A stretch of DNA of 64,000 nucleotides, from the NCBI GenBank assembly GCA_015178975.1, contig WHVD01000012.1:124001-188000 (forward strand). Direction: 5' to 3'. The position numbers were made by a program, and so were the translations under genes. Below, piece after piece: positions 10,615 through 20,187 of this stretch; the stretch's first letter is position 1, and the number at the start of each line of letters is the position of its first letter. The notes under the pieces were generated by a model that was not told the origin of the DNA, searched no databases, and saw only the letters and a list, made by a program, of their open reading frames with translations. Source of the DNA: Hysterangium stoloniferum. Taxonomy: Eukaryota > Basidiomycota > Agaricomycetes > Hysterangiales > Hysterangiaceae.

Positions 10615-11941
10615 TCAGGGCGTGTTTCTCACAAACAAAATACAAAGGATGACTGACCTTTCTGCCATTTTCTGCCTTATGAGGTAAGCATGCACATGTG
10701 AACCTAGCGGGGTCGACCATCTTGTATCACCAGTATCTATCTCGCCATTGTAAATGCCAAGTTCTTCCATGAAATTCTCAATCTCCTGCTCATGGTAATC
10801 TTCCATGACGTCGCCACGGCAGACACTGACAGCAAGACATTCTTGGAAATGCAGACGGAGAAACCGGTCGCTAGGTCTATAAAGCCCATCGATAAGGATG
10901 ATATGGCTTTTCAACGGCACACCACTGTTTAAGCTTTCCGACACTTCGAATAAGATGATGCGATAATCGTCCTGTATGTCATGGATACTACAGCTAACTA
11001 TTTGAAAGGGAAAATACGCACTTCAACGTCAACGCCGAGTTTGTTTTCCCAAAAGAGGGTGACAATGTCCTTACGACCTGATACGACATTTTCGACCACC
11101 ATCAAGTCGCTTAGATCGCATGCATCGGCATCTTTATAGTACTTGGACTCTAACCATGGGTCATCTGACAGCTTATTAGGGATAATAAGGATCGCAGAAA
11201 ATATCAACATAGATGCGATGGTTCGAAATGTTACACACTTGCCTTGTGACCCAAGCATGGGGGAAATACCCATGTTGCTACCAGCGCATCAGAGCCACAG
11301 CTTGGCACGACACCAGAAAAAATGCATTGACGATCTCTATCGAGAGCTTGTTGAATGATAGGGGCAGTCAAGGACGCCTGTTAAGCATCAGAGAAAGTAA
11401 AGCACATTCCACGACACAATGAGGTACCTTGGCGGAGAGCGACGGGCTATTTTCTTCCACTACTTCCTCCATAATGGAAAATGGGTGAACTGGATGGAAG
11501 AAAAAGTAAGGTGAGGGGTCTCCTGTGTCAAGGTCACGTAGCCTGTAGTGGTACACGAAATGGTATTCTTGCCTATAGCATATAACCCATAGTCTCCAGG
11601 AACAATGATGTCTTGAGATTCTCGGGACAAGCTAGCCCCATTTTTGTGGACAGAATACGTCAACACAATACTAGGTCGAACCTCGACCGGGAAGAGAGTA
11701 TACGTCTCGGATTCGTCCCAAGTATGATACCGAGCTCGACTCAAAACAGCATCGGTTATCCAGCGATATGCTGTCGAAACAGTAATGGGTGAGTTGTTAT
11801 CAACACGCCAGCCTAAATATGAGTTTGAGGACGATTTTGGAGATTGAGGGTCTCCTAAGGCCACGCGGTGCGAATCAATGCACCAAATGAAGAAACGGGC
11901 TATAGGAAAGTGCCGCGCAGGGTGTCGCGCTGCCGCGCAAG
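10615..11941 (-). CDS. HNH-endonuclease-like fungal protein, 5' end uncertain
   Basis: Best-preserved host-type gene. Exons: about 11930-11428, 11377-11243, 11171-11022 and 10971-10615, the last three introns all phase 0. Intron 11427-11378 is GT-AG (50 nt). Intron 11242-11172 is GC-AG with donor AAG|GCAAGT (71 nt). Intron 11021-10972 is GT-AG (50 nt). Across them the frame stays open: LDRDRQCIFSG, SDALVATWVFPP, LSDDPWLESKYYKDADACDL, VVENVVSGRKDIVTLFWENK, then SDRFLRLHFQECLAVSVCRG and MEELGIYNGEID. The RDRQCIFSG then LVATWVFPP pattern fits the HNH-type proteins common in Agaricomycetes. That is an inference; the metal ligands are not clear. A frame change near 11577 needs one more intron or marks decay. 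The N-terminus (WRVDNNSPITVSTAYRW) lacks a convincing ATG because a MITE occupies the next 300 bp. Confidence 0.6.
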
Positions 11942-12241
11942 TGCCGCGACATGTTTCTTTTTTCAAAATCAGTAGATACTTCGTCAATTTTTTATTGAAA
12001 ATTACCAAAATAAAATAATATTTGACATTATATCATCAAAACATGAGCACTGTTACATCTAGTGTACATTTTCCTGCTGAAATATACCTTGTGCACCACT
12101 TTAATTGGCACATACTTAGTTTTAGCCCTTCCTTGAGTGGTACTAATCCTCAAATTAACTTATTAAAGTCTTAAATAATAAAATATAACTTCTAAATGAA
12201 ATGGGTTCTAGGTTTACACGAAAAACTTGCATGTCGCGGCA
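11942..12241. mobile_element. 300-bp MITE-like element, TIR TGCCGCGACATG
   Basis: Starts TGCCGCGACATG and ends with its inverse CATGTCGCGGCA; the terminal inverted repeats extend imperfectly to about 26 bp (…TTTCTTTTTTC). The interior is AT-rich and non-coding. The same TGCCGCG core recurs just outside at 11912-11940 and 12262-12272. No clear target duplication. It sits where the HNH-like gene should begin. Confidence 0.6.
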
Positions 12242-12295
12242 GTTGTCCTTCCTAATTAGGCCGACTGCCGCGACACTGAAACAACTGTACTTGTG

Positions 12296-12600
12296 GATGA
12301 GAGGCTCTAAAAAACATCAAATACTATGTGTGAAATGCTTTATATTATGTTATATGCTCTTAAAAGTGAATATTATCTACAAAAAATCTTGTTATTAGGG
12401 GTTAGGGTTAGGGTTAGGATTTACCATACCTCTATGTCTTTTCATAATTCACCCTGGGTCATTTTCTGAGTATTCTTTTAGGCTGCCTCTGAAACATAGC
12501 TTCCTCACCCATTCACTCTGCTTTGTACTTCTGAGCTAATCAGAACTTTGGTCTATTTAGAGGCAAACATGAGATTCTTGGGTGTCTGGTTCACTGCATT
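12296..12600 (+). repeat. direct repeat, unit 1 (with 13162-13437)
   Basis: About 270-300 bp shared with 13162-13437: AATACTATGTGTGAAATGCT, CATTTTCTGAGTATTCTTT, TGGTCTATTTAGAGG and GTGTCTGGTTCACTGC. Non-coding, CpG-poor. A telomere-like array interrupts unit 1 only. Confidence 0.75.
12395..12419 (+). repeat. interstitial TTAGGG repeats
   Basis: Roughly four units of the fungal telomere motif (TTAGGG plus one GTTAGG variant) lie inside a dispersed repeat, far from a chromosome end as far as the window shows. The sister repeat at 13.25 kb lacks it. Confidence 0.85.
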
Positions 12601-12639
12601 CACTAAACCCATATTACATACATGAAAGTATAAGTATCA

Positions 12640-12996
12640 GATTTTGAAATTGATAGTGAAATACCTAATATTCAGTCTCTTCTGGTTCAGGAATATCATA
12701 TTCATTCCAAGAGTAAGGAATGAAAGAATATGGACTCCACTATTTCCAATCTCATGTCACTGTAGATGCACTGGTGATAACAATGAGGAGGCAGCTCAGG
12801 GGTTTACCAATGACTATATTCACTATGATCAATATCATAATTGGTCTATATTGGTTGTCAACATGAAGGAAGGGTTAGTAACCTTGGAAATAAGCCATTC
12901 ATTTGTGATGAATATGATATGATGCAGATTCAACTGTCATTGTGACCTCAATCAGAACTGTATGTGAACTTGGTTTGATATTAGGATAACCTCTTA
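12640..12996 (+). mobile_element. MULE C-terminal fragment, plus strand
   Basis: The part from 12785 is an inverted, diverged copy of 14640-14845 (AGTAACCTTGGAAATAAGCC; GACCTCAATCAGAAC). It encodes the remnant FTNDYIHYDQYHNW, where the sister copy reads FTNGYIHCAECHNWSH, so the zinc-ligand cysteines are lost here. Upstream bases carry no known domain. A deleted piece of the same transposon family as 14640-15475. Confidence 0.55.
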
Positions 12997-12999
12997 CAT

Positions 13000-13161
13000 A
13001 TTAAAATAACTTTTCTGTCTATATACACATATATGTAGAAATAGTATTTGCAATCCAATCTGAATATGGTGTTACATCACATTGCATTTAAACTTACTTC
13101 TCTGCAGCAAAACTACCATTCCCTTTCTATTTTGGCATATTGAATAATAACTTTACTTAGG
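13000..13161. other. AT-rich spacer
   Basis: Between the MULE fragment and direct repeat unit 2; nothing recognised. Confidence 0.4.
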
Positions 13162-13437
13162 GATGACAGAGGCCCCAAAAAATGTCGAATACTATGTGTG
13201 AAATGCTCTTAAAATGCAAATTATATATACAGAAACTCTGTTTATTTGCATTAAAATATTTTATACCTTCAAGTCTCTTTATAATTCAACCTGGGTTGTT
13301 TTCTGAGTATTCTTTCAGATTGCTGCTCAAACAAAGCTTCCTCACACACTTCCTCTGCTTTGTGCTTCAGAGCTGGTTGGGGTTTTGGTCTATTTAGAGG
13401 GAAAATATGGGATTCTTGAGTGTCTGGTTCACTGCCT
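13162..13437 (+). repeat. direct repeat, unit 2
   Basis: Second copy of 12296-12600, about 85 percent identical by eye, lacking the TTAGGG array. Confidence 0.75.
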
Positions 13438-13496
13438 GTAGGTCTTGAAATAGTTCTGTATGTTTAGGAAGATCCTCAAAAGGTGGGCCATCAGGG

Positions 13497-13727
13497 TGTT
13501 ATGACCAGACAATCCCACTGGACTCCGGGTACTAACCTGTACACCACCATGCCCTACACACACCAAATGTCTGTTTATAAGATTTCCCGCCCGGACTCTG
13601 TACATCAAGACATGTTACATTCGACCTCATTAAGACACATATCAGTCACCGGACTTCCCCCGGACTCCATCTCTGTCTATGTCCATCTTCGTCCCACGTT
13701 TATCCTTGTTCCTTGTGCCAGAGTCTA
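13497..13727 (+). mobile_element. gypsy-type LTR relic (TGTTATGACC start)
   Basis: Begins TGTTATGACC and contains the short direct motif CCGGACT/CTGGACTCC, as does 43223-43900. TG start and composition fit a Ty3/gypsy LTR fragment. Only the 5' part is present; old and isolated. Confidence 0.4.
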
Positions 13728-14037
13728 GGTTCATATGCAGCCAATAATGTGTCATGGCAATTTGTATGGAGGAGAGATTTCCAGAAAACAATATAAGATG
13801 GTTTTTAAGGTAAGTGGATTCAGCCTTCAACTCTGAAATAGCCTTCCCAGTGTACAGGTAATCCAAGGCAGGACATTCTTCCCTTCTAACTTGTTTTGGT
13901 GTCTTCACCAGCTTGTTAAGTAATGGAAGATGAGGTTTCAGAAGAGCATCAAATATTGGAGATGAGGGATAAAGAAGGTAATCCAAGATCTTGTCATCCT
14001 CTTGTGATAATGAGCACACCAAATCCCATTTTCCCAA
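13642..14037 (-). other. 131-codon open frame, unrecognised
   Basis: Open from an ATG at 14037: MGKWDLVCSLSQEDD, then LYPSSPIFDALLKPHLPLLN and LDYLYTGKAISELKAESTYL. The first 100 codons look protein-like, but the last 30 read through the LTR relic, so the frame is truncated or fused there. No family recognised. A fragment of a gene or transposon is more likely than an intact gene. Confidence 0.3.
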
Positions 14038-14156
14038 CTATAAAGTCAAACTTCAGTTATGTTAATAACTACAAATACCTTCAAATAGCTTACTCTAATT
14101 TTCCATCTGTACTTCTGGTCCCTCTACAAGGAGTCAATAACATCATGTTCTGGAAT

Positions 14157-14505
14157 CCATGGCTCTGTTGAAGATAGATTATGATAGTGATTGTGTCACC
14201 ACCATTTTACATGCCATCTTTTGGGATCAGAATCATGATCAAGTCGAATTAGCCGCACAGGATAGTAATACTTCCCATTTTGGGCAAGGGCACCCACACC
14301 CGGTCTATCGTGAGTGCAGACTTACATCATGGAATTTATTCTTCTCACTTCTCACATGCAGAAAGAATGGATAGCGATCCTGTCAGCATCTGCTCGTGCA
14401 CAAGTACCTACTCGTCAGGCTGCAGATCGTCCTCACAATGCTATGCTTCTCCACGCAGATATTCACAGTTTATTCAATGACTATCAATGGAGCAAGTGAT
14501 TAATA
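14157..14505 (+). pseudogene. HNH endonuclease domain fragment
   Basis: The end of this plus-strand piece reads PHNAMLLHADIHSLFNDYQW, the closing motif of fungal HNH_2-type domains (N-x-ILL-x-x-D-x-H-x-LFD-x-Y-x-W). Upstream, DQVELAAQDSNTSHFGQGH and KEWIAILSASARAQVPTRQA occur in a different frame, so the copy is frameshifted. It has no start and no downstream part. This is a different HNH family from the gene at 10.6-11.9 kb, or a very diverged relative. Confidence 0.55.
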
Positions 14506-14639
14506 TGCACTAAGACAATTGAAGGTGAATTTGGATTTGGAAACTTACAAAAGGCACTTGTGCAAAGGTTGAGTAGCATGATTATTTAGCTGTTGAGCTG
14601 TTGAGCTATTTAAAACACAACTGTAAGAGGTTATTCAAA
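14506..14639. other. spacer, no feature
   Basis: AT-rich DNA between the HNH fragment and the MULE; nothing recognised. Confidence 0.35.
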
Positions 14640-15475
14640 TATCAAACAAGTTCACATCCCATTCTGATTGAGGTCGCAATGCCAGTTGAATCCGAACCAT
14701 ATCACATCCATCACAAATGATGGCTTATTTCCAAGGTTACTAGCTCTTCCTTCACATTGGCAAGCAATATGAGACCAATTATGACATTCAGCACAGTGAA
14801 TGTAGCCATTGGTAAATCCTTGAGATGATGAGATCCAAACTCAGCCAACTGTTCCAATCCTGATTCTGCAGTCCCTCCAATAACCTTATGTATTTCTCTT
14901 GTGAACAATTTTCTTCTCATACAGAATATGATCAACATTTAATAGAACTGGGGATATCTCTGTGACAGATGTACCTGGACCAGAAAATCCAGGAATGCCA
15001 ACAGCTAATTGTAGTGAGCCCATTTTTGGATGTTCCTGAAATATTTTGTGGAGCTGAGATTGTTCATTGGGAAGAAGATGGAGTTTATGAGTGGGTCATT
15101 GGTGAAGATGTGTCCCACCATTGTGATACATAATCCTATTTCTATATAATGAATAAGTGTGGACAGTACATTGCATGTCACATGATGTATATTCCATCCA
15201 CAGTCACAACTACATTTTAATTGCTTTTGAATACCAACATCTCTGGTCTGCAGCCGAATGACAATATCACAGTCAGGATTTTTGCAATGTATGATACCCA
15301 AACATTTATGCTTTGTATGCTTTCCAACATCTAAAGTTAAAGAATTTATATCATGGTGTTTATCCCCACCTAGCACTATGGTTGCCCAGTGAACAGATAA
15401 TTTGTTGAGGGCTTCATATTCAGAATGTGTAAACTGATATGACCATTCACCATTGGGCCATTGGAGGTTGCACAC
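14640..15475 (-). mobile_element. internally deleted MULE with WRKY-GCM1-like zinc finger
   Basis: On the minus strand the 156-codon frame 15475-15005 begins MCNLQWPNGEWSYQFTHSEY and holds a cysteine/histidine array CLGIIHCKNPDCDIV, CSCDCGWNIHHVTC, matching the WRKY-GCM1 zinc fingers that precede MULE transposases in fungi. A short stretch VGIPGFSGPGTSV follows (about 15001), the point where the transposase core normally starts. The core (DDE) region is missing. The sequence jumps to a C-terminal zinc-binding piece FTNGYIHCAECHNWSH (about 14800-14840), PHD-like in spacing. So this is an internal deletion derivative, with one or more frame changes. Terminal inverted repeats were not found. A second C-terminal copy lies inverted at 12640-12996. 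Confidence 0.65.
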
Positions 15476-16089
15476 ATATATCCATTAATTGGTGCATATG
15501 GGTATGTCGGTTTTACCCTACATTCTTCTCTTTAATTTTCATAGCAGTCTGACCAGGTATACATAAAATTGTTCATTTTGAGAAGTCGGGTGCTACAGTT
15601 TTGGAACAATAGCCTACTGCAAATATTTAACCGTCAAGTTTGAATACCACTGACCCATGTAGCATGGAGTTGCTTCGGGCACACCCCCACATCACCTTGT
15701 TGATACATGTCAGAGGAGTGGGCAAATGGGCAGTTGCTGGCTTTAATGCTACCTTACTCTAGCGAGCTGGAACTGGGCTTCATTAAATTAGCAAAACGGT
15801 TTTATATCATCCTTTAGCTCTAGTATCATGTTGTTTAATGATCATGTATTATGAATACTAACTTTTTTTTGTCTTGTAAATATTAGGGATTCCTTATTGT
15901 GAGTATGAATGTCATTACACAAGGAGCAAAATAAGGTAGCCGTCTTGAAATCGGCTGTTGTCTTAGACTCTTACTGGCTCCTTACCCTCTTTGAATAAGT
16001 CACATAAGATGGGTAAGGAACAAGAGATAGTGGCCGAAATTTGCCGTAACACGGGGTGGAGCAGAGGCTTAACTCAAAATTTTAACCTA
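15476..16089. other. non-coding spacer
   Basis: AT-rich, CpG-poor; no coding frame over 60 codons and no repeat recognised within the window. Confidence 0.45.
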
Positions 16090-18003
16090 ATATATATACA
16101 TCTTCTGAATGGTGAAAGGGGAAAGTTACAGTAAACCAAGTGTCAGGGCACCATGGTGGGGGATGCTGATAGTGGAGTATGAGGGCAAAACAACCTTGCA
16201 GGGGGCCAAACAGCAGGGATTCTAACACATGGCAGGGGATGGTGTTGGATATAGATGCAATATTGATAGAAGGATGAATGCTGAACTGCATGTTCAGATT
16301 CTGGAAGATGATCTTCAAGAAAGCCAAAACATGGTTTGCTGACAATGGGGTTGTCATGTAACAGGTAGATTTGATATCAATTACTCAAGCTGCTAACTAA
16401 ATTGTCACGCTACAGTCCATTCATTTAGTTTTCATTCTCTCATCAGATACAATCAATTGTTATGATGCATGTATTCAACATACAAACATTACCAGGTATC
16501 TGAGCTATTAATGTTTGCTACATGTAGTTAGGATACCTATTTGTGAATGGACAGTAAAGACTCAAGATGCATATCATTGTTTAGCTAAAATTAATCTGAG
16601 ACAATCATAACAGTGCATGTGCAGCCACACTATGTTTCCATCATGTGCAGCTGCACTATATTTCGATCATGTGCAGTTATTATGTAGCAACCGTAGTTTG
16701 TATGCAGTAATGCGCAGTTGCACAGAACCATGCCTATGTATTTAAATGGCTGAGCTGAATCACGAAAATATAACTTTTTTGGTGGATATCGGAAAACTAT
16801 TAAGTATACTAAATTCTAATATACTCTAACGGTCATTTAAATATCTGGGATGTGATTCAAACATAATTTGGTTTTTAAAACTTTCAAAAAGTTTTAAACT
16901 CTCTCATACATTACAAACTAAAGAATCTTTCTGGACACAAGTAGACAATAAAAAAAATTAGTAGTTTGAAACACTAATACTTTTAAAAAATAGATACCTT
17001 TAGATAGTCCATTCCATCCATATGTATATCATTGGCACCTCTAAATACATATGTATTACTTCGGAATGGATCTGTCAATCTGAACAGATTTCTACTTGAT
17101 TCAACATACCCAGAATATATAGGGTGTTTTACTTAATAAAGACAGCTGTGGTATGAAAAATTTCCAATAATATTTTACATGGAAATAACTTCATTACAAC
17201 TTTTAAAAAACAAAGTACTAATAAAAGTATTAGTAGGCCTCTGTAAAAGGAAGGAAATTATATGGAATTTGTTAAATAACTATGGGTTGTGTGGGATGTA
17301 ATATGGAGAACTATTTCTGATGGTTGTTTTTTGATGATATAATTGTTTCAGAATAGATATCACTATTTAAAGATGGAGTTTTGTAAAAATAAGACTTTTA
17401 TTAGTAAATATTTGAGATTATAGTAATCATAAACACCCTCCTTTGAGCCCCCTAAACTAGACAACCTTGTCACATTTGCATTTGTGCATCTTATTCCACC
17501 TGTTCCAGGCTTGCAGAATATTACCTTTCTCAGGTTAACAAGAATCACTCTTATCACTAACGTGACTTATCTTAATTACACACTCCAAACGAAAGCTATT
17601 CATTCATTTTCTGATATTTTATTTTATCTTTAACTACTATTAAACAAGAACCCTAAACTAATAGTCTACTGACACACTCAGCCCTTTCATATATAACAAG
17701 TTGACTTCTTTAAGTTACTGCTAAGTACCTAAGGACCCTCAGCCTAAACAATACATCACAGGGGTCAAGGTTATATCATGGCCAGCAGTCTACAGATCAT
17801 AATCCTATTGAATGCCTAAGGCATCACTTCAAAAAGAGACTTGGAGAATATCAATAGCCACCAAATGGGATACTGGAATTGTGGGAGCATGTGCAAAGGG
17901 AATGGGATAGGATGAAGCCAGAGGTGTGTCAGAATGTGATTGAAAGTATGCCTAGAAGAGTGGCAGCTGTGATAAACACCAAAAGAGGTTACCCAAACTA
18001 TTG
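16090..18003 (+). mobile_element. Tc1/mariner relic split by a 1.4-kb insertion
   Basis: Plus-strand transposase pieces. About 16230-16345 reads GVGYRCNIDRRMNAELHVQI then LEDDLQES, the stretch between the first and second catalytic acids. About 17775-18003 reads DHNPIECLRHHFKKRLGEYQ, ELWEHVQREWDRM and VIESMPRRVAAVINTKRGYP, the C-terminal part with the third acid (E in NPIE). The intervening 16360-17770 has no transposase and contains repeat R660, so another element was inserted and the second aspartate region lost. The same protein segment appears in the 18373-19877 element, but about half the residues differ, so it is a separate lineage. Termini not identified. Confidence 0.7.
16786..17446 (+). 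repeat. dispersed repeat R660, copy 1
   Basis: About 660 bp shared with 20978-21641 (CTATTAAGTATACTAAATTC; CAAAAAGTTTTAAACTCTCT; GGATCTGTCAATCTGAACAG; AAGATGGAGTTTTGTA). AT-rich, non-coding, lies inside the Tc1 relic. No terminal inverted repeats or target duplications seen; likely part of a larger element. Confidence 0.8.
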
Positions 18004-18370
18004 ATACATAGGAGTTTATATGTTTCAGAATGTCAGGACAAAACCTTTCTCATGATGATCCTCAAAAGAAATATTTGTATACTTACCATATACAGGTACT
18101 ACATAATTGTTATTGTACAGATACAATGTCATGATGTATTAAGTGCCATGTCAGGAACTTATTCTGGAACTATCAGAAAGTCCCCAGGAATTTGGGAACT
18201 ATTGGATAGGGTCAGGATGTTGGCTTCAGCTTATGTGCTGCACCTCTACAAAAATGCTCAGAAGTCCTTAATTTCAAAGGCGAGACTTACGATGGAAGAT
18301 ATGGATATTGAGAGTTCTGAAGAGTTCTGAATATCGAGCATACAGAAAGATGGAAGAGGGAATAAGAAAC
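18004..18370 (-). mobile_element. LTR-like relic
   Basis: Contains, on the minus strand, GCAGCACATAAGCTGAAGCC (18246-18227), the TATA-region signature of the LTR family complete at 63243-63629 and also at 38260. A plus-strand open frame (109 codons from 18001) crosses it but has no domain. It ends where the Tc1 element was inserted at a TA. Confidence 0.4.
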
Positions 18371-18372
18371 TA

Positions 18373-18582
18373 CAGTGAGGGACAAAACCCTTCCAAAGAT
18401 TTTTAGTTGTGCAAAGATTCTTGAATAACTCAAGAACTATTGTAGATACAGACCTGAAATTTGAAGGTTGGTTAGGTCTATATGTTATCTATATGCCCTT
18501 AAAATATTATGACCTAAGCATTAGTATTTCCCACGCTATAAATAAAACACTAATAAAATCACATTGGAAGGTTTTGTCCCTG
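18373..18582. repeat. left terminal inverted repeat of Tc1 element
   Basis: Outer border CAGTGAGGGACAAAACCC, inner border the reverse complement GGAAGGTTTTGTCCC, with the transposase-proximal edge at about 18582. It matches 19678-19877 inverted at roughly 85-90 percent. Confidence 0.85.
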
Positions 18583-18605
18583 GTATAAAGAAATACAAAT
18601 TAAAC

Positions 18606-19537
18606 AATCTAGTACTTGGTATAGCCTCCCTTGGCCTTCAAAACAGCCTCAACCCTTCTAGGCATACTCTCTATCAAGTGCTGACAAGTAGAGGCAGGGA
18701 TCTTCTCCCACTCTGTCTGAACCCTCTCCCACAACTCATGAATACTCTTGGGTGCCGCCCAGCCTCCTATTGAGGTAACACCAGAGGTGTTCAATTGGAT
18801 TAAGGTCAGCAGACTGAGGTGGGCATACCATGACCACAAATCCATTGTCTTTAAACCAATTGGTGGCCTTTTTGCTCTTGTGTTTGGGGTCATTGTCTTG
18901 CTAAAAGACCACATCTCCTGTGTTCTTGCCATAATACTCCATGATTTCTTGAAGTTCATCTTCTACAATGTTAACATAAAGGTCAGCATCCATCCTTCCA
19001 TCAATTTTGGTGGAATATCCTGGTCCTTCCCACAATATACAACCTCACAACATCAGATTTCCTCCTCCAAACCTGATTGTACCCTCAGCCACCCTATCAC
19101 TGAGCCCCTCTCCTGTCCAATCATCCACAGTCCAGTCCTTGTGTGCCAGAGCAAAGTCCATCCTTGCCTTCCTATGCCTCTTAGTGAGTAAAGGCCTTTT
19201 CTCTCCACCACAGCCCTCATTCCAGCCTTCTTGAGTGCTCTATGAACAGTCTTCACTGAAATGGACTGTCCAGTCATATTTTGAAGGATTTTGGTCACCT
19301 CAGTGACATGTTCTGCCTTGTGAGAAGTGATTTGTTAGAGGGAATAATGAATATCTGAAGGAGAAAGCTTGCATGGATGGCCACCAGGTGCTTTGGCAAG
19401 TGATGGGCATGGATATAGTGAATTCTGGATATAGTAAACAGATCTCTGCCAGTGATTGCAGAGATCTGAGAAGTAGACTTGCCCTTATTGAGTAAAATGA
19501 GAATGTGGCTAACCTGAGGAGGAGTAAGAGCTTTCAT
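18606..19537 (-). pseudogene. Tc1-type DD34E transposase, frameshifted
   Basis: Length (about 310 codons) matches the family. From ATG 19537, a helix-turn-helix N-terminus (MKALTPPQVSHILILLNKGK, then SQISAITG) is followed by the second helix-turn-helix QNMTGQSISVKTVHRALKKA, the region DWTVDDW near the first catalytic acid, then QDNDPKHKSKKATNWFKDNG (second D) and ADLNPIEHLW (E). Thirty-four residues separate D and E, so DD34E. The frames differ between these blocks (changes near 19300, 19190, 18960 and 18740) and a stop precedes QDND, so it is inactive. It would cut and paste the element between TA dinucleotides. Confidence 0.85.
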
Positions 19538-19612
19538 GGTGTAGAATGTTGAGTTGTGGGGATGTTGTTGAACTAGAAAGTGAACAGCTATATATATATC
19601 TAATTTTGACAG

Positions 19613-19676
19613 GTCACATGATTAAACAAAACCTTATTTGCTGATAATCAATAAGGTTTTGTGTTAATCATGTGAC
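19613..19676. repeat. 64-bp perfect-stem palindrome beside right TIR
   Basis: GTCACATGATTAAACAAAAC at 19613 mirrors GTTTTGTGTTAATCATGTGA up to 19675; the stem is about 26 bp with an 11-nt loop (TGCTGATAATC). It lies between the transposase ATG and the right TIR; the left end has no counterpart. Confidence 0.8.
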
Positions 19677-19677
19677 T

Positions 19678-19877
19678 GGGACAAAACCCTTCCAATGTGA
19701 TTTTATTATTATTTTATTTATAGCGTGGGAAATACTCATGCTTATGTCATAATATTTTAAGGCCATATGTAGACCTAACCAATCACCAAATTTTAGGTCT
19801 GTATCTACAGTGTTTCTTGAGTTATTCAAGAATCTTTGCACAACTAAAAATCATTGGAAGGGTTTTGTCCCTCACTG
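19678..19877. repeat. right terminal inverted repeat of Tc1 element
   Basis: Mirror of 18373-18582. Inner border GGGACAAAACCCTTCCA at 19678, outer border ending GGTTTTGTCCCTCACTG at 19877. Confidence 0.85.
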
Positions 19878-19879
19878 TA

Positions 19880-20187
19880 AGTTGATATCAGATCTAAAGT
19901 AAAGTACAAACTCACAGAAACTAATATAAGTCTTTTCGTTATTGTACTACAAAATAAGACCACAATAAAATGGAAATGGAAGTATTCTGAAACGGGAATA
20001 CAATAAGATGAATTGGGGAGACAATATTCCGAAACGGGAATATAATAAACAAATGAGTGAATACTTGTCAACAGACAAATTACCAAATGCAGAACAAGGG
20101 AAGAATACAGAAGGTATGGTAACTATGATGTTCCATAGTTGGAGGTCAGAAGTCGGATATTGAAACATCCAGGAATGGGTTGTAACA
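19880..20187 (-). mobile_element. gypsy-type LTR fragment
   Basis: On the minus strand an LTR-like start TGTTACAACCC at 20187 directly follows a purine tract (AACAGGGGGGTAC, 20200-20188), the arrangement of a polypurine tract and 3' LTR. Two copies of GAAACGGGAATA lie inside. It probably belongs to the chromovirus whose integrase tail lies at 22264-22985. The distal part is interrupted by the Tc1 element. Confidence 0.45.

Larger units (their letters stand above)
18373..19877 (-). mobile_element. Tc1/mariner element, 1505 bp, TA duplications
   Basis: Both ends read CAGTGAGGGACAAAACCC inward, flanked by TA at 18371-18372 and 19878-19879, the Tc1/mariner target duplication. Terminal inverted repeats are about 200-210 bp (18373-18582; 19678-19877). 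Each repeat is also palindromic at its own ends, because the inner border repeats GGGACAAAACCCTTCCA in the opposite sense. It contains a frameshifted transposase on the minus strand. It interrupts LTR-derived sequence that continues from 19880 to 20187. Confidence 0.9.

Noticed and set aside
16140-16225. Tiny solo LTR inside the Tc1 relic (TGTCAGGGCAC to TTCTAACA)
   Set aside because: The ends look LTR-like, but the region also aligns with transposase coding sequence and no target duplication was found.
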